This document shows positions 53,001 to 61,423 of a stretch of 64,000 nucleotides of DNA, piece after piece. Position numbers and translations under genes: made by a program. Numbering within the stretch: position 1 is the first letter of the stretch; every line of letters starts with the position of its first letter. The notes beneath the pieces were generated by a model. It had not been told where the DNA came from and did not search any database. It saw only the letters and a list, made by a program, of their open reading frames with translations. The stretch comes from CAZGUX01 sp964529305 (GTDB lineage: Bacteria; Acidobacteriota; Terriglobia; Bryobacterales; Bryobacteraceae): positions 1 through 64,000 of the forward strand of contig CAZGUX010000046.1 in assembly GCA_964529305.1 (NCBI GenBank), given 5' to 3'.

Positions 53001-53354
53001 TGTGATCTCCTGATTCACGCCCTCGGGCCGCAGTAAGACGTTGAGCGTCCGGACCTGGCCGATCTGCAGGTCGATGTTCTCAAACCGGCGCGAGGCCATG
53101 CCGGCTGCTTCGACCGTCACCGTATACGGCGCCGGGAGCAGGTTGGACACGATGAAATAGCCCTGTTCGTTGCTGGCCGCCAAGCGTTCCAATCCGCTTT
53201 TCTCGTTCCGAACGCGGATGTTCGCCTGGGGAATGACCGCGCCTGTCTCGTCGGTAACAGTTCCGACAAAACGGGCTTGATCGGTTTGCGCGAACGACAG
53301 GGTTGTGCCTGCGAGGACACAAATCCAAACGCTTCTGTGAAGATGCTTCGTCAT
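50058..53354 (-). CDS. TonB-dependent receptor, Oar-like, with carboxypeptidase-regulatory domain
   Basis: ATG 53354 gives 1098 residues with a signal peptide (HRSVWICVLAGTTLSFAQ). A CarboxypepD_reg domain (about 25-110: GTVTDETGAVIPQANIRVRN) precedes the plug (about 125-240: VAQLPLNGRQISQLYLLSPG) and a 22-strand outer-membrane barrel ending in LSLRLEF with a terminal Phe. This Oar-type architecture is massively expanded in Acidobacteria and is thought to import large oligomers or act in adhesion; the substrate is unknown. Three GTTAC boxes lie upstream (53410-53450). It converges with the BACON protein. Confidence 0.93.
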   Translation of the reverse strand: MTKHLHRSVWICVLAGTTLSFAQTDQARFVGTVTDETGAVIPQANIRVRNEKSGLERLAASNEQGYFIVSNLLPAPYTVTVEAAGMASRRFENIDLQIGQVRTLNVLLRPEGVNQEITVAAGALAEIDTSSARVGVNVSEREVAQLPLNGRQISQLYLLSPGAVTAGGGTYDNIRFSGRANQQNAVRFDGVEGTSIVDSSPGNLNGESSSGFRLQASMENVQEFRVESSNYPAEYGTGTGGQISIVTKSGGNAFHGALFEYLRNDVWDARNFFDRNDKSPLRLNQFGGSLGGPIVRDRLFFFGSYEGLRQHAGFNLLGQVPSPAARARAVPSIQPLLAAFPAGRQTTANPDWDVAQLVGSATVTENAGSLRLDYHISAKYSLYARYFRDDGESLAPFDVTGSAFRANAVSQNGVINLQQILTPSIVNETKFGYNGPKTRTNGVAPQVPGLDLSAATILIGGPSVLVGIGGQGSNAGIAIPSGLVRASSATNGRGQPYTNYSLSFVDNLSWVKGNHSIKLGVEARLLRIYTDRQGGVTYSFPTLADFLANRTSGVTVLGDVSAPSPFNNGVTGNRLAKTEFWIGYAQDEWKITPSLTMSYGLRYEYFRPLYEDRNRAVLFNTVTGQLDPPGSRTFFQSSPGLGPRLAFSWAPKRFNNKTVFRVGSGFYYGPGQIEDQIQPIESDRVSTSLPGGTLYPVDPLAIIRGFDINHPNANIQVRAYAPGYRVPERILSYTASVQQQLPGNAVLSVAYVGSQGRNLFLRSVANRIIGVDTNPVTGAAILQREFGSRWAEIDYKTSGGTDNYNSMQTTINRRFSQGFTFGGQWTWAHSIGNSGGSNEALTAQNPYDFRADRGNNAFDVRHSANLTALYELPFGKGRRFLKGAARGLDTLVGGWELGGVFNGRTGLPLDIRITRPDVVYRDNRTGAIVSNPILVDGRPVTAAVINTIGGGNSRDVRRPDVVAGVNPFLSTGDKRNLVNPAAFAIPAPGTFGNLGRGALHGPGLSQVDLTLHKRIQVTERVRVQFRAEAYNIFNRANFLSPPVRLANALGTGAGQLQPGQTFTASAAGGAFGVINSTVERTIGLGTSRQMQLSLRLEF

Positions 53355-53409
53355 GGTCGAGTGAGTGATTTTTCGTGGTAACGTTTCGGCCCGAGGAACG
53401 CGAGCCAAT

Positions 53410-53450
53410 GTTACAAAGAGGCTAACAATCGGCTGTTACGAACAAGTTAC
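53410..53450 (-). promoter_or_regulatory. Three GTTAC boxes upstream of the TonB receptor
   Basis: GTTAC occurs at 53410, 53435 and 53446 in the 321-base gap between the divergent TonB receptor and aspartic protease genes, with an inverted CTAAC at 53422-53426. They lie 56-96 bases from the receptor start and may be operator half-sites or chance. The rest of the gap contains a TATACT hexamer 7-8 bases before the start at 53676, which would mean a nearly leaderless transcript or a later start for that gene. Confidence 0.25.
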
Positions 53451-53675
53451 AGTACGGTCACATCTCCATCAACAATCACGGCGAATCTGCCCTCGCGGGG
53501 CCTGACCAGAGTTGGAGGCGTACCGCCGCGCCTGGAGCGGTGCGACAAAACATAAGGACTCTCCCAGCCTGAGCGGATCGACCGCGGGGTGCACAGCTGC
53601 TTGCGGAGGCTCCGCACGGGAGGCCAGTAACATAACTGCAATCTTTTTGTAATGAATCTGTAATATACTGGCCGC

Positions 53676-54605
53676 GTGGGGGGCGATCTCGCAAAAACCC
53701 TGAGTGTGGTGCTGATTGCCACGGCAGGCCTGCCTGCGGCCTCGATCCCAGGCAGCACCACAAAACCTCCAACATTGGGCGGACCTGTCGTTTTGGAGAG
53801 CCCCTACCAAGCCTATGTTCTGAAGCTAATTGGACCGGCTTGGCGTGCCGGCAAGCCAATGGGTTTCGGTCTCCGTGCCCGATTGAACGAAGGGCCTGAG
53901 ATTCGCCTGCTGGTCGACACCGGCGCCCGCGGTCTGGTGATCTACCAAAAAGCGGTCCGCAAGCTGGATCTCGATGGACTCCACCCCTCCTGGCTGGAGG
54001 GCTTCGGCGGCGAACGCCGGGCCGCTCGGGCAGCCATCGCCCGTAAGTTGCAGTTGGGGCTCCTTATCCTGCACAATGTGCCGGTTCAGGTTTGCAGCGA
54101 GAGACCGGCGCCTGACATCGACGGCGTCATCGGCGTTGACATATTCCACGACTTCCTGATCAGGCTTGACGGTCCGAAGAGAATCCTGGAACTGATGCCG
54201 TATCCGGAGCCTTCATCGGACTTAGGCGAATTCTATCCATTTCAGCAGGTTGGCCACCTGATTCTGGTGACGGTGCGTGTGAATCGCCGCCATGAAGGCC
54301 AGTTTCTACTGGATTCGGGCGCATCCCATTCGGTGGTGGACCCGGAGTGGTCGGCGCAAACGGCAGCCCACGCCTACGTGCAAGGAGTTGGTGGTCTCGC
54401 GGGTGCGTTCGGCCGGACTTTTCCGGTCGAGGTGGAGTTGGCTGGCCGCTCCACCTGGGAATCGGATGTCGTCGCCATGGATCTGAAAGCCATCCGCGAA
54501 CGGCATGGGGTTCCGATCCGCGGCCTGATCGGTTACCCGGCAATGGAGCGTTCGATTCTCACGCTCGACTTCCGCGAGAAGCGACTGCGGATCTCCGAAC
54601 GGTAG
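53676..54605 (+). CDS. Retropepsin-like aspartic protease with two Asp motifs in one chain
   Basis: A 309-residue exported protein (GTG start; hydrophobic LSVVLIATAGLPAAS). Two catalytic motifs are present: DTGA with Asp81 (RLLVDTGARGLV) and DSGAS with Asp213 (FLLDSGASHSVV). Each is followed by a G-x-x-G-x-D/Y-type flap and a hydrophobic I-G-V/L-I-G-x-D/Y segment (GVIGVDIFHDF; RGLIGYPAM). It thus looks like two fused retropepsin-like (Asp_protease_2) units, comparable to a pepsin-type bilobal enzyme rather than a homodimer. Substrate and localisation beyond export are unknown. Confidence 0.75.
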   Translation: MGGDLAKTLSVVLIATAGLPAASIPGSTTKPPTLGGPVVLESPYQAYVLKLIGPAWRAGKPMGFGLRARLNEGPEIRLLVDTGARGLVIYQKAVRKLDLDGLHPSWLEGFGGERRAARAAIARKLQLGLLILHNVPVQVCSERPAPDIDGVIGVDIFHDFLIRLDGPKRILELMPYPEPSSDLGEFYPFQQVGHLILVTVRVNRRHEGQFLLDSGASHSVVDPEWSAQTAAHAYVQGVGGLAGAFGRTFPVEVELAGRSTWESDVVAMDLKAIRERHGVPIRGLIGYPAMERSILTLDFREKRLRISER

Positions 54606-54794
54606 CCTGCCGGAAACCGTGCCGACTTTTCCCCGGCAGCCCAATTCGTCGGCGCGCGATTCTCTTGGCCCACGCCCTCCAACCCTCGATCACAGTGCCG
54701 GGAGAGGCGTGGTTGGCGTCCAGTTGACCGCAACCGGCGGGTCCGCGTTCTGAAGGATTGCTCATTCGTACTAGAACGTGATACAACTTCATTT

Positions 54795-55526
54795 GTGCCG
54801 CGATCTATTCCCCGGAGGCTTCGCTTTTCTCGAGGATTCTTGAAACATTTCGGACAGTTGGGTGCCGTGCTGTTCTTCTCCGTCTCCGCCTTCGCCGCGC
54901 CGGTGCTCACGGAAAGCTTCGACGACATCACGTCGCTTCCCATCGACGGATGGTTTCAGGTCAACAACAGCGCGCCCCTCGGCACTACCGACTGGTTTCA
55001 GGGCGACACCGGTACCTTCTCTTCCCACAGCGGCGCTGCCAACTCGTACATTGCCGCGAATTTCCTCAATGCCGACCTGGGCGGCGGCAACATCAGCAAC
55101 TGGTTGATCACGCCGGTCGTCACGCTGGTGAACGGTGATACGATTTCGTTCTACACGCGGGCGAACGGATCACTCGAGGACAGTCTGGAGGTCCGCCTCA
55201 GCAATGGAACCACGGACGTTGGCGCGACCGACACGAGCGTGGGTGATTTCACCACGCTGCTCACGCCAGTGATCAATCCCCTGCTCAACGGCAACTATCC
55301 GACCACCTGGACGCTGATTTCCTATACGATCACCGGGACCCCCACTCCTATCGAACAACGGGTCGCCTTCCGCTACGTCGTGCCCGACACCACGGTCAAC
55401 GGCGACTACATCGGGATCGACTCCCTCATCATCGACGCCGCGACGATTCCGGAGCCAGCAACGGCCCTTTTGCTGGGTCTCGGGTTGGCCTGCCTGGCCG
55501 CTTCCCGCCTCGCACCCCGCCGATAG
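54795..55526 (+). CDS. PEP-CTERM secreted protein with choice-of-anchor J-type domain
   Basis: A 243-residue protein (GTG start at 54795) with a signal peptide (LGAVLFFSVSAFA). The mature part is a jelly-roll-type lectin-like domain (ESFDDITSLPIDGWFQVNN, WLITPVVTLVNGDTISFYTRA) of the 'choice-of-anchor J' kind. The C-terminus is a clear PEP-CTERM sorting signal: Ile-Pro-Glu-Pro-Ala, a hydrophobic helix (LLLGLGLACLAA) and a basic end. Such proteins are processed by exosortase and usually belong to extracellular matrix or polysaccharide systems. No exosortase is in the window. Confidence 0.85.
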   Translation: MPRSIPRRLRFSRGFLKHFGQLGAVLFFSVSAFAAPVLTESFDDITSLPIDGWFQVNNSAPLGTTDWFQGDTGTFSSHSGAANSYIAANFLNADLGGGNISNWLITPVVTLVNGDTISFYTRANGSLEDSLEVRLSNGTTDVGATDTSVGDFTTLLTPVINPLLNGNYPTTWTLISYTITGTPTPIEQRVAFRYVVPDTTVNGDYIGIDSLIIDAATIPEPATALLLGLGLACLAASRLAPRR

Positions 55527-55572
55527 TTCGGTATCATCAGAAGACTCGCATCACCCATCAGAAGGAGGAAAC

Positions 55573-56025
55573 GTGTTCTTGAGTGAGATCTTTACGGGGA
55601 GCGCTGGAACCCGATTCGTTCTGAGCGGCCTGATCCTTTGCGTTTCAGGCCTGCTGGCCGAGGACCGCGTGAAACCGAAGACGGCGACAGCCCCAAAAGC
55701 GGGAACTGCCGGGCAGCAGGGAATGACCATTTCGCGAGATCCCCAGAGCGGACAATTGCAGTCCGGGACACGGGACATCACGCCACCGCCGTCGAGCGCC
55801 ACGGTCGGCGAAGCGCCGCAACCGGTACGGCTGCCGAACGGCCTGATGATGATCCAGGCGACTGCCGATCACATGAGCACCTCCATCGTCACTCGCAACG
55901 CGGACGGCACGCTGAAGTACGAGTGTGTCGACGGAAAAGCCAAGGCCGAGGCTATGGTGAAGAAACTGGAAGAAGACGCCAGGAAGGACACCAAGGCAAC
56001 CAAGGAGAAGGCCGGTGAACGGTAA
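55573..56025 (+). CDS. Exported protein with post-PEP-CTERM-type domain
   Basis: A 150-residue protein from GTG 55573 preceded by AGGAGG. It has an N-terminal hydrophobic export segment (VLSGLILCVSGLLA) and a C-terminal domain with LPNGLMMIQATADHM and VTRNADGTLKYECVDGKAKAEA, the pattern of the 'post-PEP-CTERM' family, which by definition lies next to PEP-CTERM genes. A lysine-rich tail follows. It lies 46 bases after the PEP-CTERM gene and overlaps the next gene by 11 bases. Confidence 0.75.
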   Translation: MFLSEIFTGSAGTRFVLSGLILCVSGLLAEDRVKPKTATAPKAGTAGQQGMTISRDPQSGQLQSGTRDITPPPSSATVGEAPQPVRLPNGLMMIQATADHMSTSIVTRNADGTLKYECVDGKAKAEAMVKKLEEDARKDTKATKEKAGER

Positions 56026-57451
56026 ATATCTGCTTCGTGCCGGCCTGTTCTGCGCGGCGATTCCGCTGTTCGGGGCGGCAACCATCACGATCCAAAACCT
56101 CGACGGAGCCGGGGAGGGATTCAACGACCCGACGGTGGTCACCCCGGTTGGAGGCAATTCCGGCGGCACGCTGGGAGCGCAGCGGCTGAATGTATTCCAG
56201 GCGGCGGCCAACATTTGGGGCGCGACCCTCACCAGCGTGCCCGCGATCGTCGTTCAGGCACAGTTCAATCCCCAGACTTGCACCTTGACTGGTGCCGTCC
56301 TTGGAGCCGCCGGACCCACGACCTTCTTCAATGATCCGTCAGGCAGCATCCTGACTCCGGCCAACACCTGGTTCCACCCGGCCCTGACCAACAAGATCAC
56401 GGCCAGCGACAACAACGGCGCCACCGGCGAGATCAACGCTACCTTTAACACGAACCTTGGCGGCGGCGGAGTTGGAGTGGCCGTCGGCTGCGGTTTCACG
56501 TTCTACATGGGGTTGGACAACAATCCGCCCCCGGGGCAAACCGATTTGCTGCCAGTTGTCCTTCACGAACTGGCGCATGGCCTGGGATTCTCCAGTTCGA
56601 CCAATGCTTCTACCGGGGCCCGATTGAGCAACCTCGATCACAAGTACGACACCTTTCTGTTTGACCTGAGCCAGAATCTTGCGTGGCCTTCGATGAGCGA
56701 CGCGCAGCGCGCAACCTCCGCGATCACGCCCCGCAAGTTGGTGTGGACAGGGTCCAACGTAAGCGGAGCCCTCCCTTCCGTCCTGACGCTGGGCACTCCG
56801 GAATTGGTGGTCACCGCGCCGCCGTCGCTGGCGAACACCTACCTGGCGTCGGCCTTTCAGGGAGCCGCGCCCCCGTACCCGAATCTTTCGTTTCCCGGCG
56901 TTTCCGGCGAAGTGATGCCCGCGTGGGACTCGGTTGCGCCGCTCGACGACGCCTGCAGCGCGATCGCGGCAGCCAGCGCCATTGGCGTCAACGGCAGGAT
57001 CGCGGTGGTCGACCGGGGCAATTGTCCCTTTGATACGAAAGTGGCAAACGCGACGGCGGCAGGCGCTATCGGCGTGATCATCATCGACAACGTGGCCGGG
57101 TCGCCTCCCACGGTGACGGGAGCGAATGCAACTCCCGCCATTCCGAGCCTGCTCATTTCGCAGCCGGATGGTGCCTTGCTTCGCAATCAGCTCCGATTCC
57201 GGTCCCGAACGCGCAGCGGCATCTTCGCGACCATCCGGTCCAACACCGCGGTGTTCTCCGGCGCGGATTCGCTGGGACGGGCGTTGATGTTTACGCCGAA
57301 TCCGTTCGTGGGAGGATCGTCCGTCGCGCATTGGGATCCCAGCGCATTTCGCAGCCAGTTGATGGAACCGGGCTTCAGCCTCGGCCTGACGCTCAGCGTG
57401 ATTCCGCCCGAGGACCTGTCGTTCCGGTTGCTCCAGGACCTGGGGTGGTAG
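56015..57451 (+). CDS. Exported zinc metalloprotease with PA domain
   Basis: A 478-residue protein starting at GTG 56015, overlapping the previous gene by 11 bases. It has a signal (LLRAGLFCAAIPLFGAA). The zincin motif HELAHGLGF is at His184 and Glu185, with His188 as the second ligand. The next position used by metzincins for a third His is Ser, so the third ligand must lie elsewhere. A PA (protease-associated) domain (about 290-400) is marked by IAVVDRGNCPFDTKVANA and GAIGVIIIDNVAG. Close homologues sit beside PEP-CTERM genes in other acidobacteria, so a matrix- or sorting-related protease is a reasonable inference. Confidence 0.78.
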   Translation: MNGKYLLRAGLFCAAIPLFGAATITIQNLDGAGEGFNDPTVVTPVGGNSGGTLGAQRLNVFQAAANIWGATLTSVPAIVVQAQFNPQTCTLTGAVLGAAGPTTFFNDPSGSILTPANTWFHPALTNKITASDNNGATGEINATFNTNLGGGGVGVAVGCGFTFYMGLDNNPPPGQTDLLPVVLHELAHGLGFSSSTNASTGARLSNLDHKYDTFLFDLSQNLAWPSMSDAQRATSAITPRKLVWTGSNVSGALPSVLTLGTPELVVTAPPSLANTYLASAFQGAAPPYPNLSFPGVSGEVMPAWDSVAPLDDACSAIAAASAIGVNGRIAVVDRGNCPFDTKVANATAAGAIGVIIIDNVAGSPPTVTGANATPAIPSLLISQPDGALLRNQLRFRSRTRSGIFATIRSNTAVFSGADSLGRALMFTPNPFVGGSSVAHWDPSAFRSQLMEPGFSLGLTLSVIPPEDLSFRLLQDLGW

Positions 57452-57511
57452 ACGGCCGATCGAACCGGGCCGCCCAGAAAGGGCGAGGAGATCTTCAAGG
57501 CTGTGGTTGGC

Positions 57512-58680
57512 TTACTCGAAGTACCCGCTGACGTCCACAATGAGTTCCGTCTGATCGGTCACATAGAAGTTGACCGCGCCGCCGGTTCCGGTGGGGATGA
57601 TGGCGGCGTTGGCCACCACATACCCCCGGAATGAATTCAGCGTCGAGACGAGGGGCAGCGGCAGGCCGCCCGGCCATGCCGTGAGGAACGACAAGGGGTC
57701 TGTTGGGACGACCGTGACATTGAGCGCCAGCGCCCGCGCGGACGGTGGAATGCCGCACCTGCTTGCGGAGGCCGTGAGGACGCGGGTCGAGCCAGCGCCG
57801 AGCGACGGCTCGCCGAACGCCCCTGTGAACCCGGACCCGTGACGGGTATCGGCCAGCCGGCACGGAGCCACAGCCGCGAAGTTCAACCCGCCTTGGCCCG
57901 GCGGCCCAAAGTAGCCATTGACGTCCAGGATGACCTCCGTTGCCTGAGAGGCGAAGACGTCGACCGCTCCGTCGGGCCCCGCCGGCACGATAGCCGCGTT
58001 GGCCACGACCGTGCCGCTAAACGAGTTGAGCGTGGACACCAGCGGCTGAGCCGAACCCGAAGGCCACAGGGTCAGATAACTCAGCGGCCCTGGCGGGACG
58101 GCCGTCACATTCAACGCATACGCCCGAGCGGCCGGGGGGACTCCGCAGCCTCCGGCCTGGACGGGAAAACTCCGGGACGACGCAGCGTTGAGACCGGGAG
58201 CGCCGAACCGATCGGTTTTGCCCGACCCCGCCCGTGTATCGGCGACGCGGCAGGGTGTCAACGGGTAGAACTGAAGCTCTCCGGGGGTCCCCGGGGTGGT
58301 GAAATAGCCGTTCACATCGATAATCACGTCGGCGGCATCGGTGACAAATACGTTGACCGCGCCACTGGTTCCCGCCGGCACAATCGCGGCGTTCGCGACG
58401 ACGTCGCCCTGAAACGAGTTGAGCGTGGACACCAGCGGCTGGGGCTGGCCCGTGGGCCAGATCGTCAGGTAGCCCAGGTAGCCGAACGGAACCACCGTCA
58501 CATTGAGTGAGTAGGCCTGGGCCGCGGCAGGGATGCCGCAGCGGCCCGCCGGGATCGGAACAGTCCGGGTCGAGCCTGGACTGAAGGTGGGCGGCCCAAA
58601 CGCTCCACTCGTGCCTTCACCCGCCCTTGTATCCATCACCCGGCAGGGCGTGACCGGGACGAACCGGTACGGGGCCGCCG
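57512..58680 (-). repeat. Three-copy coding repeat (about 125 aa) at the C-terminus of the PQQ-propeller protein
   Basis: Three consecutive units, each about 375-390 bases, share the pattern C-R-x-x-D-T-R...C-G-I/V-P...LNVTVVP...YLTxWPxG...PLVSTLNSF...VANAAIVPAG...D-x-N/S-G-Y-F. The boundaries are near 58290 and 57900. The same unit, again in three copies, ends the protein at 62097-63220. The DNA is conserved enough to permit recombination between the two genes, 3.4 kb apart. Confidence 0.8.
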
Positions 58681-60874
58681 CGCCGGTCCCGGAGCTTCGC
58701 GAGAAATGCGCCACCACCGATTTCGGGGAGTTCATCTGGAGAAAACCCGGATTGAACGGTCCGGAGAGGTCTCCGGAGAACTCCGTGAATGTCCATCCCG
58801 GGTTGGGTGCGGCTCTGACCAGAACCGAAGCGCCTTCATCCAGGAAATCGTCAGGCGACGGCGGAGTGGTGCTCACGGCCCCGGCGGCAACCGGCGACAC
58901 GGAACGCGATAGCAAATACTGCGTCGCAAACCTGGCGACGTAGACCGTGTCCGCCGGGGGAACAGTGATCGTCTGCGATTGAGTTCCGCCATGCAACCAC
59001 GAGAGGAACGAGTTCCGGCTGTGCGTCCCGGATTGCGGGCTCGGAACACCCAGATCGCGTTGCAGTCCGACGACGCTTCGTACGGGTCCGTAGGTCGGCT
59101 GGCCGTCCAGGGTGACGCCCAGACGGGGCGGGGACGTCGCCAACGTGATCGTGGACACTCTCGGCGCAAATTCGCGTCTTACGGTGGTTTCCAGCCCCTG
59201 TGCGTCGCGCGCCGTCAGGGTGATCCGGAACGCCACATCCGTCAGGGCATATGGGGTACGCGACGGGATCGTGAAGGAACCGCCACTGCCGCTAATCGGG
59301 CCGAGGAAGGGTCTCACGACGGGGCCGCCCAGGTTGTTGATCCCCGTCAGATAATTGACGGTCCAGGTCAGGTTCTGTGCGGGCAGGGGCCCGGTCTCCG
59401 GGTCGCTGGCCCCGCCCGAGAACGTAATCGTTTCGCCTCCGCTGAACAAAGCTCCCGCCGCCGGGGACGTAATGGTCGCCGCCGGCGGTTGGCCGTTGAC
59501 CACCGTGAGAACCGCCGCATTGCTGGTCAGGCTGCCCGCGGAGTTCGACACCACCACCTGGAAGGAGGCGCCGGAATCGGTCAGCGTTGCGTTGGCAAGC
59601 GTGTAGCTGGCCTGGTTGGCGTTGGCAATGTTCGCCCCGCCCCGCTGCCACTGATACGTGAGATTCGATCCCGTCGCTGTCACGGTGAAGACTACGGCGG
59701 AGCCGGCGGGAACGGTCCGGCTGGACGGATGCGTCGTGATGGAGGGTGACAGAACGGCGGTGTAGTCGACACGGCGAAGCTCGCCGGCAGTTTCCTCGGC
59801 GCCTCGTTGCAGGTAATAGAGGCCCCCCTCCCGGGCCGCGCGAAGGTCGACGGGACCGGAAGCCCCGGAGAGGAACCTCGCGACGGCGCCCGTCGCGGGA
59901 TCGAGCGTCGAGATCCAGCCACCGCACAAATCCGCAAAGAAATACTTGTCACGGTATTCAGGCGGGAATGTCGGGATCGCGGAATCGTAAAACGCTCCGC
60001 CGGCAATGGCACAGCCGCGTGGATCGGCATCGGAGCGGTGCGAATACGCGAACAATGGCTTGTCGAACAGCGGGTTGTCGTTGGGCCCTTCACTGAGTGG
60101 CCAACCATAGTTGGCGCCCGGCCGGCCGGTGTTGATCTCTTCCCACGTGTCCTGTCCGACGTCATTGATGAAGATTGTCCCCGTACCCGGCTGGACGGCA
60201 AACGTGAACGGATTGCGCAGCCCATAGGCCCAAATCAACCGCCGGTTCCCGGTTAAATCCGAGTACCCGACGAATGGATTGTCGCTGGGAATCGAGCCGT
60301 CCGGATTCGCGCGGAGGATCTTTCCAAGAAGATTGTCGAACGACAAAGCATTGTTGGGCTCGGCATTGTCGCCGACCGCGATGTAGAGCTTGCCGTCCGC
60401 GCCAAAGTGTAGCGCCCCGCCGTTGTGGGCCGCCGAAGCCGGATTCAGCGGGTCCAACTCCAGAAGCACGGTCTCGCTGCCCGCAACGGCAATGTCGCCA
60501 TCGACCGTAAACCGGCTGACCACATTCCGCACCACCGTTCCCGGGCGGGTATGGTACACATACACGTAGCCGTTCGCGGCGAAATTCGGATCCACGGTAA
60601 CCCCAAGCAGCCCGCGCTCGACTTCCGAATCGACTGTCAGCGACAGCAGGGGAGCCGGAAGCAGAACGCCGTTCTTGACGACTCTCAATCTGCCGGCCTG
60701 TTCGCACACCAGAACCCTTCCATCCGGCGTAAGGACCAAAGCCGTGGGCGACGCAAGTCCTCCCGCCACCAGGGAATCAGTAAAGCCCGGCGGAGGCTCT
60801 CCTCCTCTAATGGCAATCGCCAACGCCAGGAAAGACAGCGTCACTCGTGCGATAGCTCCCAGGAACAACATCAT
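57512..60874 (-). CDS. Secreted PQQ-dependent sugar dehydrogenase-like protein with Ig-like domains and a three-copy C-terminal repeat
   Basis: A 1120-residue protein with a signal peptide (VTLSFLALAIAIRGG). Residues about 30-370 form a six-bladed glucose/sorbosone dehydrogenase (GSDH) propeller: SPTALVLTPDGRVLV, RGLLGVTVDPNFA, HNGGALHFGADGKLYIA, WAYGLRNPFTFA and WEEINTGRPGANYGWP. An Ig-like domain lies at about 378-460 (SVRTVPAG-type start), then two more beta-domains up to about 720. The end carries three repeats of about 125 residues (CRVMDTRAG to VNGYF), shared with the protein at 62097. Activity as a quinoprotein dehydrogenase is inferred from the family; the PQQ and Ca ligands cannot be checked individually here. 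Confidence 0.85.
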   Translation of the reverse strand: MMLFLGAIARVTLSFLALAIAIRGGEPPPGFTDSLVAGGLASPTALVLTPDGRVLVCEQAGRLRVVKNGVLLPAPLLSLTVDSEVERGLLGVTVDPNFAANGYVYVYHTRPGTVVRNVVSRFTVDGDIAVAGSETVLLELDPLNPASAAHNGGALHFGADGKLYIAVGDNAEPNNALSFDNLLGKILRANPDGSIPSDNPFVGYSDLTGNRRLIWAYGLRNPFTFAVQPGTGTIFINDVGQDTWEEINTGRPGANYGWPLSEGPNDNPLFDKPLFAYSHRSDADPRGCAIAGGAFYDSAIPTFPPEYRDKYFFADLCGGWISTLDPATGAVARFLSGASGPVDLRAAREGGLYYLQRGAEETAGELRRVDYTAVLSPSITTHPSSRTVPAGSAVVFTVTATGSNLTYQWQRGGANIANANQASYTLANATLTDSGASFQVVVSNSAGSLTSNAAVLTVVNGQPPAATITSPAAGALFSGGETITFSGGASDPETGPLPAQNLTWTVNYLTGINNLGGPVVRPFLGPISGSGGSFTIPSRTPYALTDVAFRITLTARDAQGLETTVRREFAPRVSTITLATSPPRLGVTLDGQPTYGPVRSVVGLQRDLGVPSPQSGTHSRNSFLSWLHGGTQSQTITVPPADTVYVARFATQYLLSRSVSPVAAGAVSTTPPSPDDFLDEGASVLVRAAPNPGWTFTEFSGDLSGPFNPGFLQMNSPKSVVAHFSRSSGTGAAAPYRFVPVTPCRVMDTRAGEGTSGAFGPPTFSPGSTRTVPIPAGRCGIPAAAQAYSLNVTVVPFGYLGYLTIWPTGQPQPLVSTLNSFQGDVVANAAIVPAGTSGAVNVFVTDAADVIIDVNGYFTTPGTPGELQFYPLTPCRVADTRAGSGKTDRFGAPGLNAASSRSFPVQAGGCGVPPAARAYALNVTAVPPGPLSYLTLWPSGSAQPLVSTLNSFSGTVVANAAIVPAGPDGAVDVFASQATEVILDVNGYFGPPGQGGLNFAAVAPCRLADTRHGSGFTGAFGEPSLGAGSTRVLTASASRCGIPPSARALALNVTVVPTDPLSFLTAWPGGLPLPLVSTLNSFRGYVVANAAIIPTGTGGAVNFYVTDQTELIVDVSGYFE

Positions 60875-60996
60875 TGAATGAACCGCGCGTACAAAGAAAT
60901 TTTAACCCTTTCCCGCCGAAAGAGTTCCGTTGCGCCGCCTCAGAACTCCGCGATTAAAAGGGCCACGGAAAAAGTGTTGCACGTTCAGCCTCGCGA

Positions 60997-61017
60997 GGGT
61001 CCCCATCGCGGGGACCC
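60997..61017. terminator. Short perfect hairpin downstream of the monooxygenase gene
   Basis: GGGTCCCC (60997-61004) and GGGGACCC (61010-61017) form an 8-bp stem with a 5-base loop. It lies in the 181-base gap between the stop of the minus-strand monooxygenase gene (61056) and the start of the PQQ-propeller gene (60874). There is a TTTTT run about 25 bases further on the minus strand. Probably a weak terminator or attenuator. Confidence 0.4.
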
Positions 61018-61055
61018 GCAGTAGCGGTGCGGTTGCGGGTTCTCGAAAAAGGAGA

Positions 61056-61355
61056 CTACGCGATCCGGGTCATTCGGAGCAGGCGGATCGGACTTTCGAG
61101 CAGTTCGTCGAGGCGTGCCTTGAACGCCCGCAGGTGTGGCGTCTCCAGGTGCCGGTCGAGGTGCTCCCCGGATCTCCAGTTCTCGTAGAAGAGGAACTTG
61201 CCGGGGGCGGCATGATCTTCGTGAAGATCATACTGCACACAGCCCTCTTCCAGTCGCGTCGGCCCGACTAACCCGAGCAGGACTTCCCGCAGTTCCTCTT
61301 CTTTGCCAGGCCTGGCCTGAATCTCCGCAATCACCGTGAGCAGGTTCTCAGACAT
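61056..61355 (-). CDS. Antibiotic biosynthesis monooxygenase-domain (YgiN-like) protein
   Basis: ATG 61355 gives 99 residues, the usual size of a single ABM domain. The ferredoxin-like fold shows as LLTVIAEIQARPGKEEELREVLL, then EEGCVQYDLHEDHAAPGKFLFYENW, and RSGEHLDRHLETPHLRAF. Such proteins act on quinones or small aromatic compounds, or serve other roles; no substrate is indicated. It is divergent from the hypothetical gene beginning at 61424. Confidence 0.85.
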   Translation of the reverse strand: MSENLLTVIAEIQARPGKEEELREVLLGLVGPTRLEEGCVQYDLHEDHAAPGKFLFYENWRSGEHLDRHLETPHLRAFKARLDELLESPIRLLRMTRIA

Positions 61356-61423
61356 TTCCTCCGATTGTACTCTCCTGCGTGTCTCTTCCGAACCGTGCGC
61401 CGGCAAGGCTCCGTGAACCGATA

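Noticed and set aside
57512..58680. Repeat array as a mobile element
   Set aside because: The units are coding, in frame, and end with the protein; no terminal inverted repeats.
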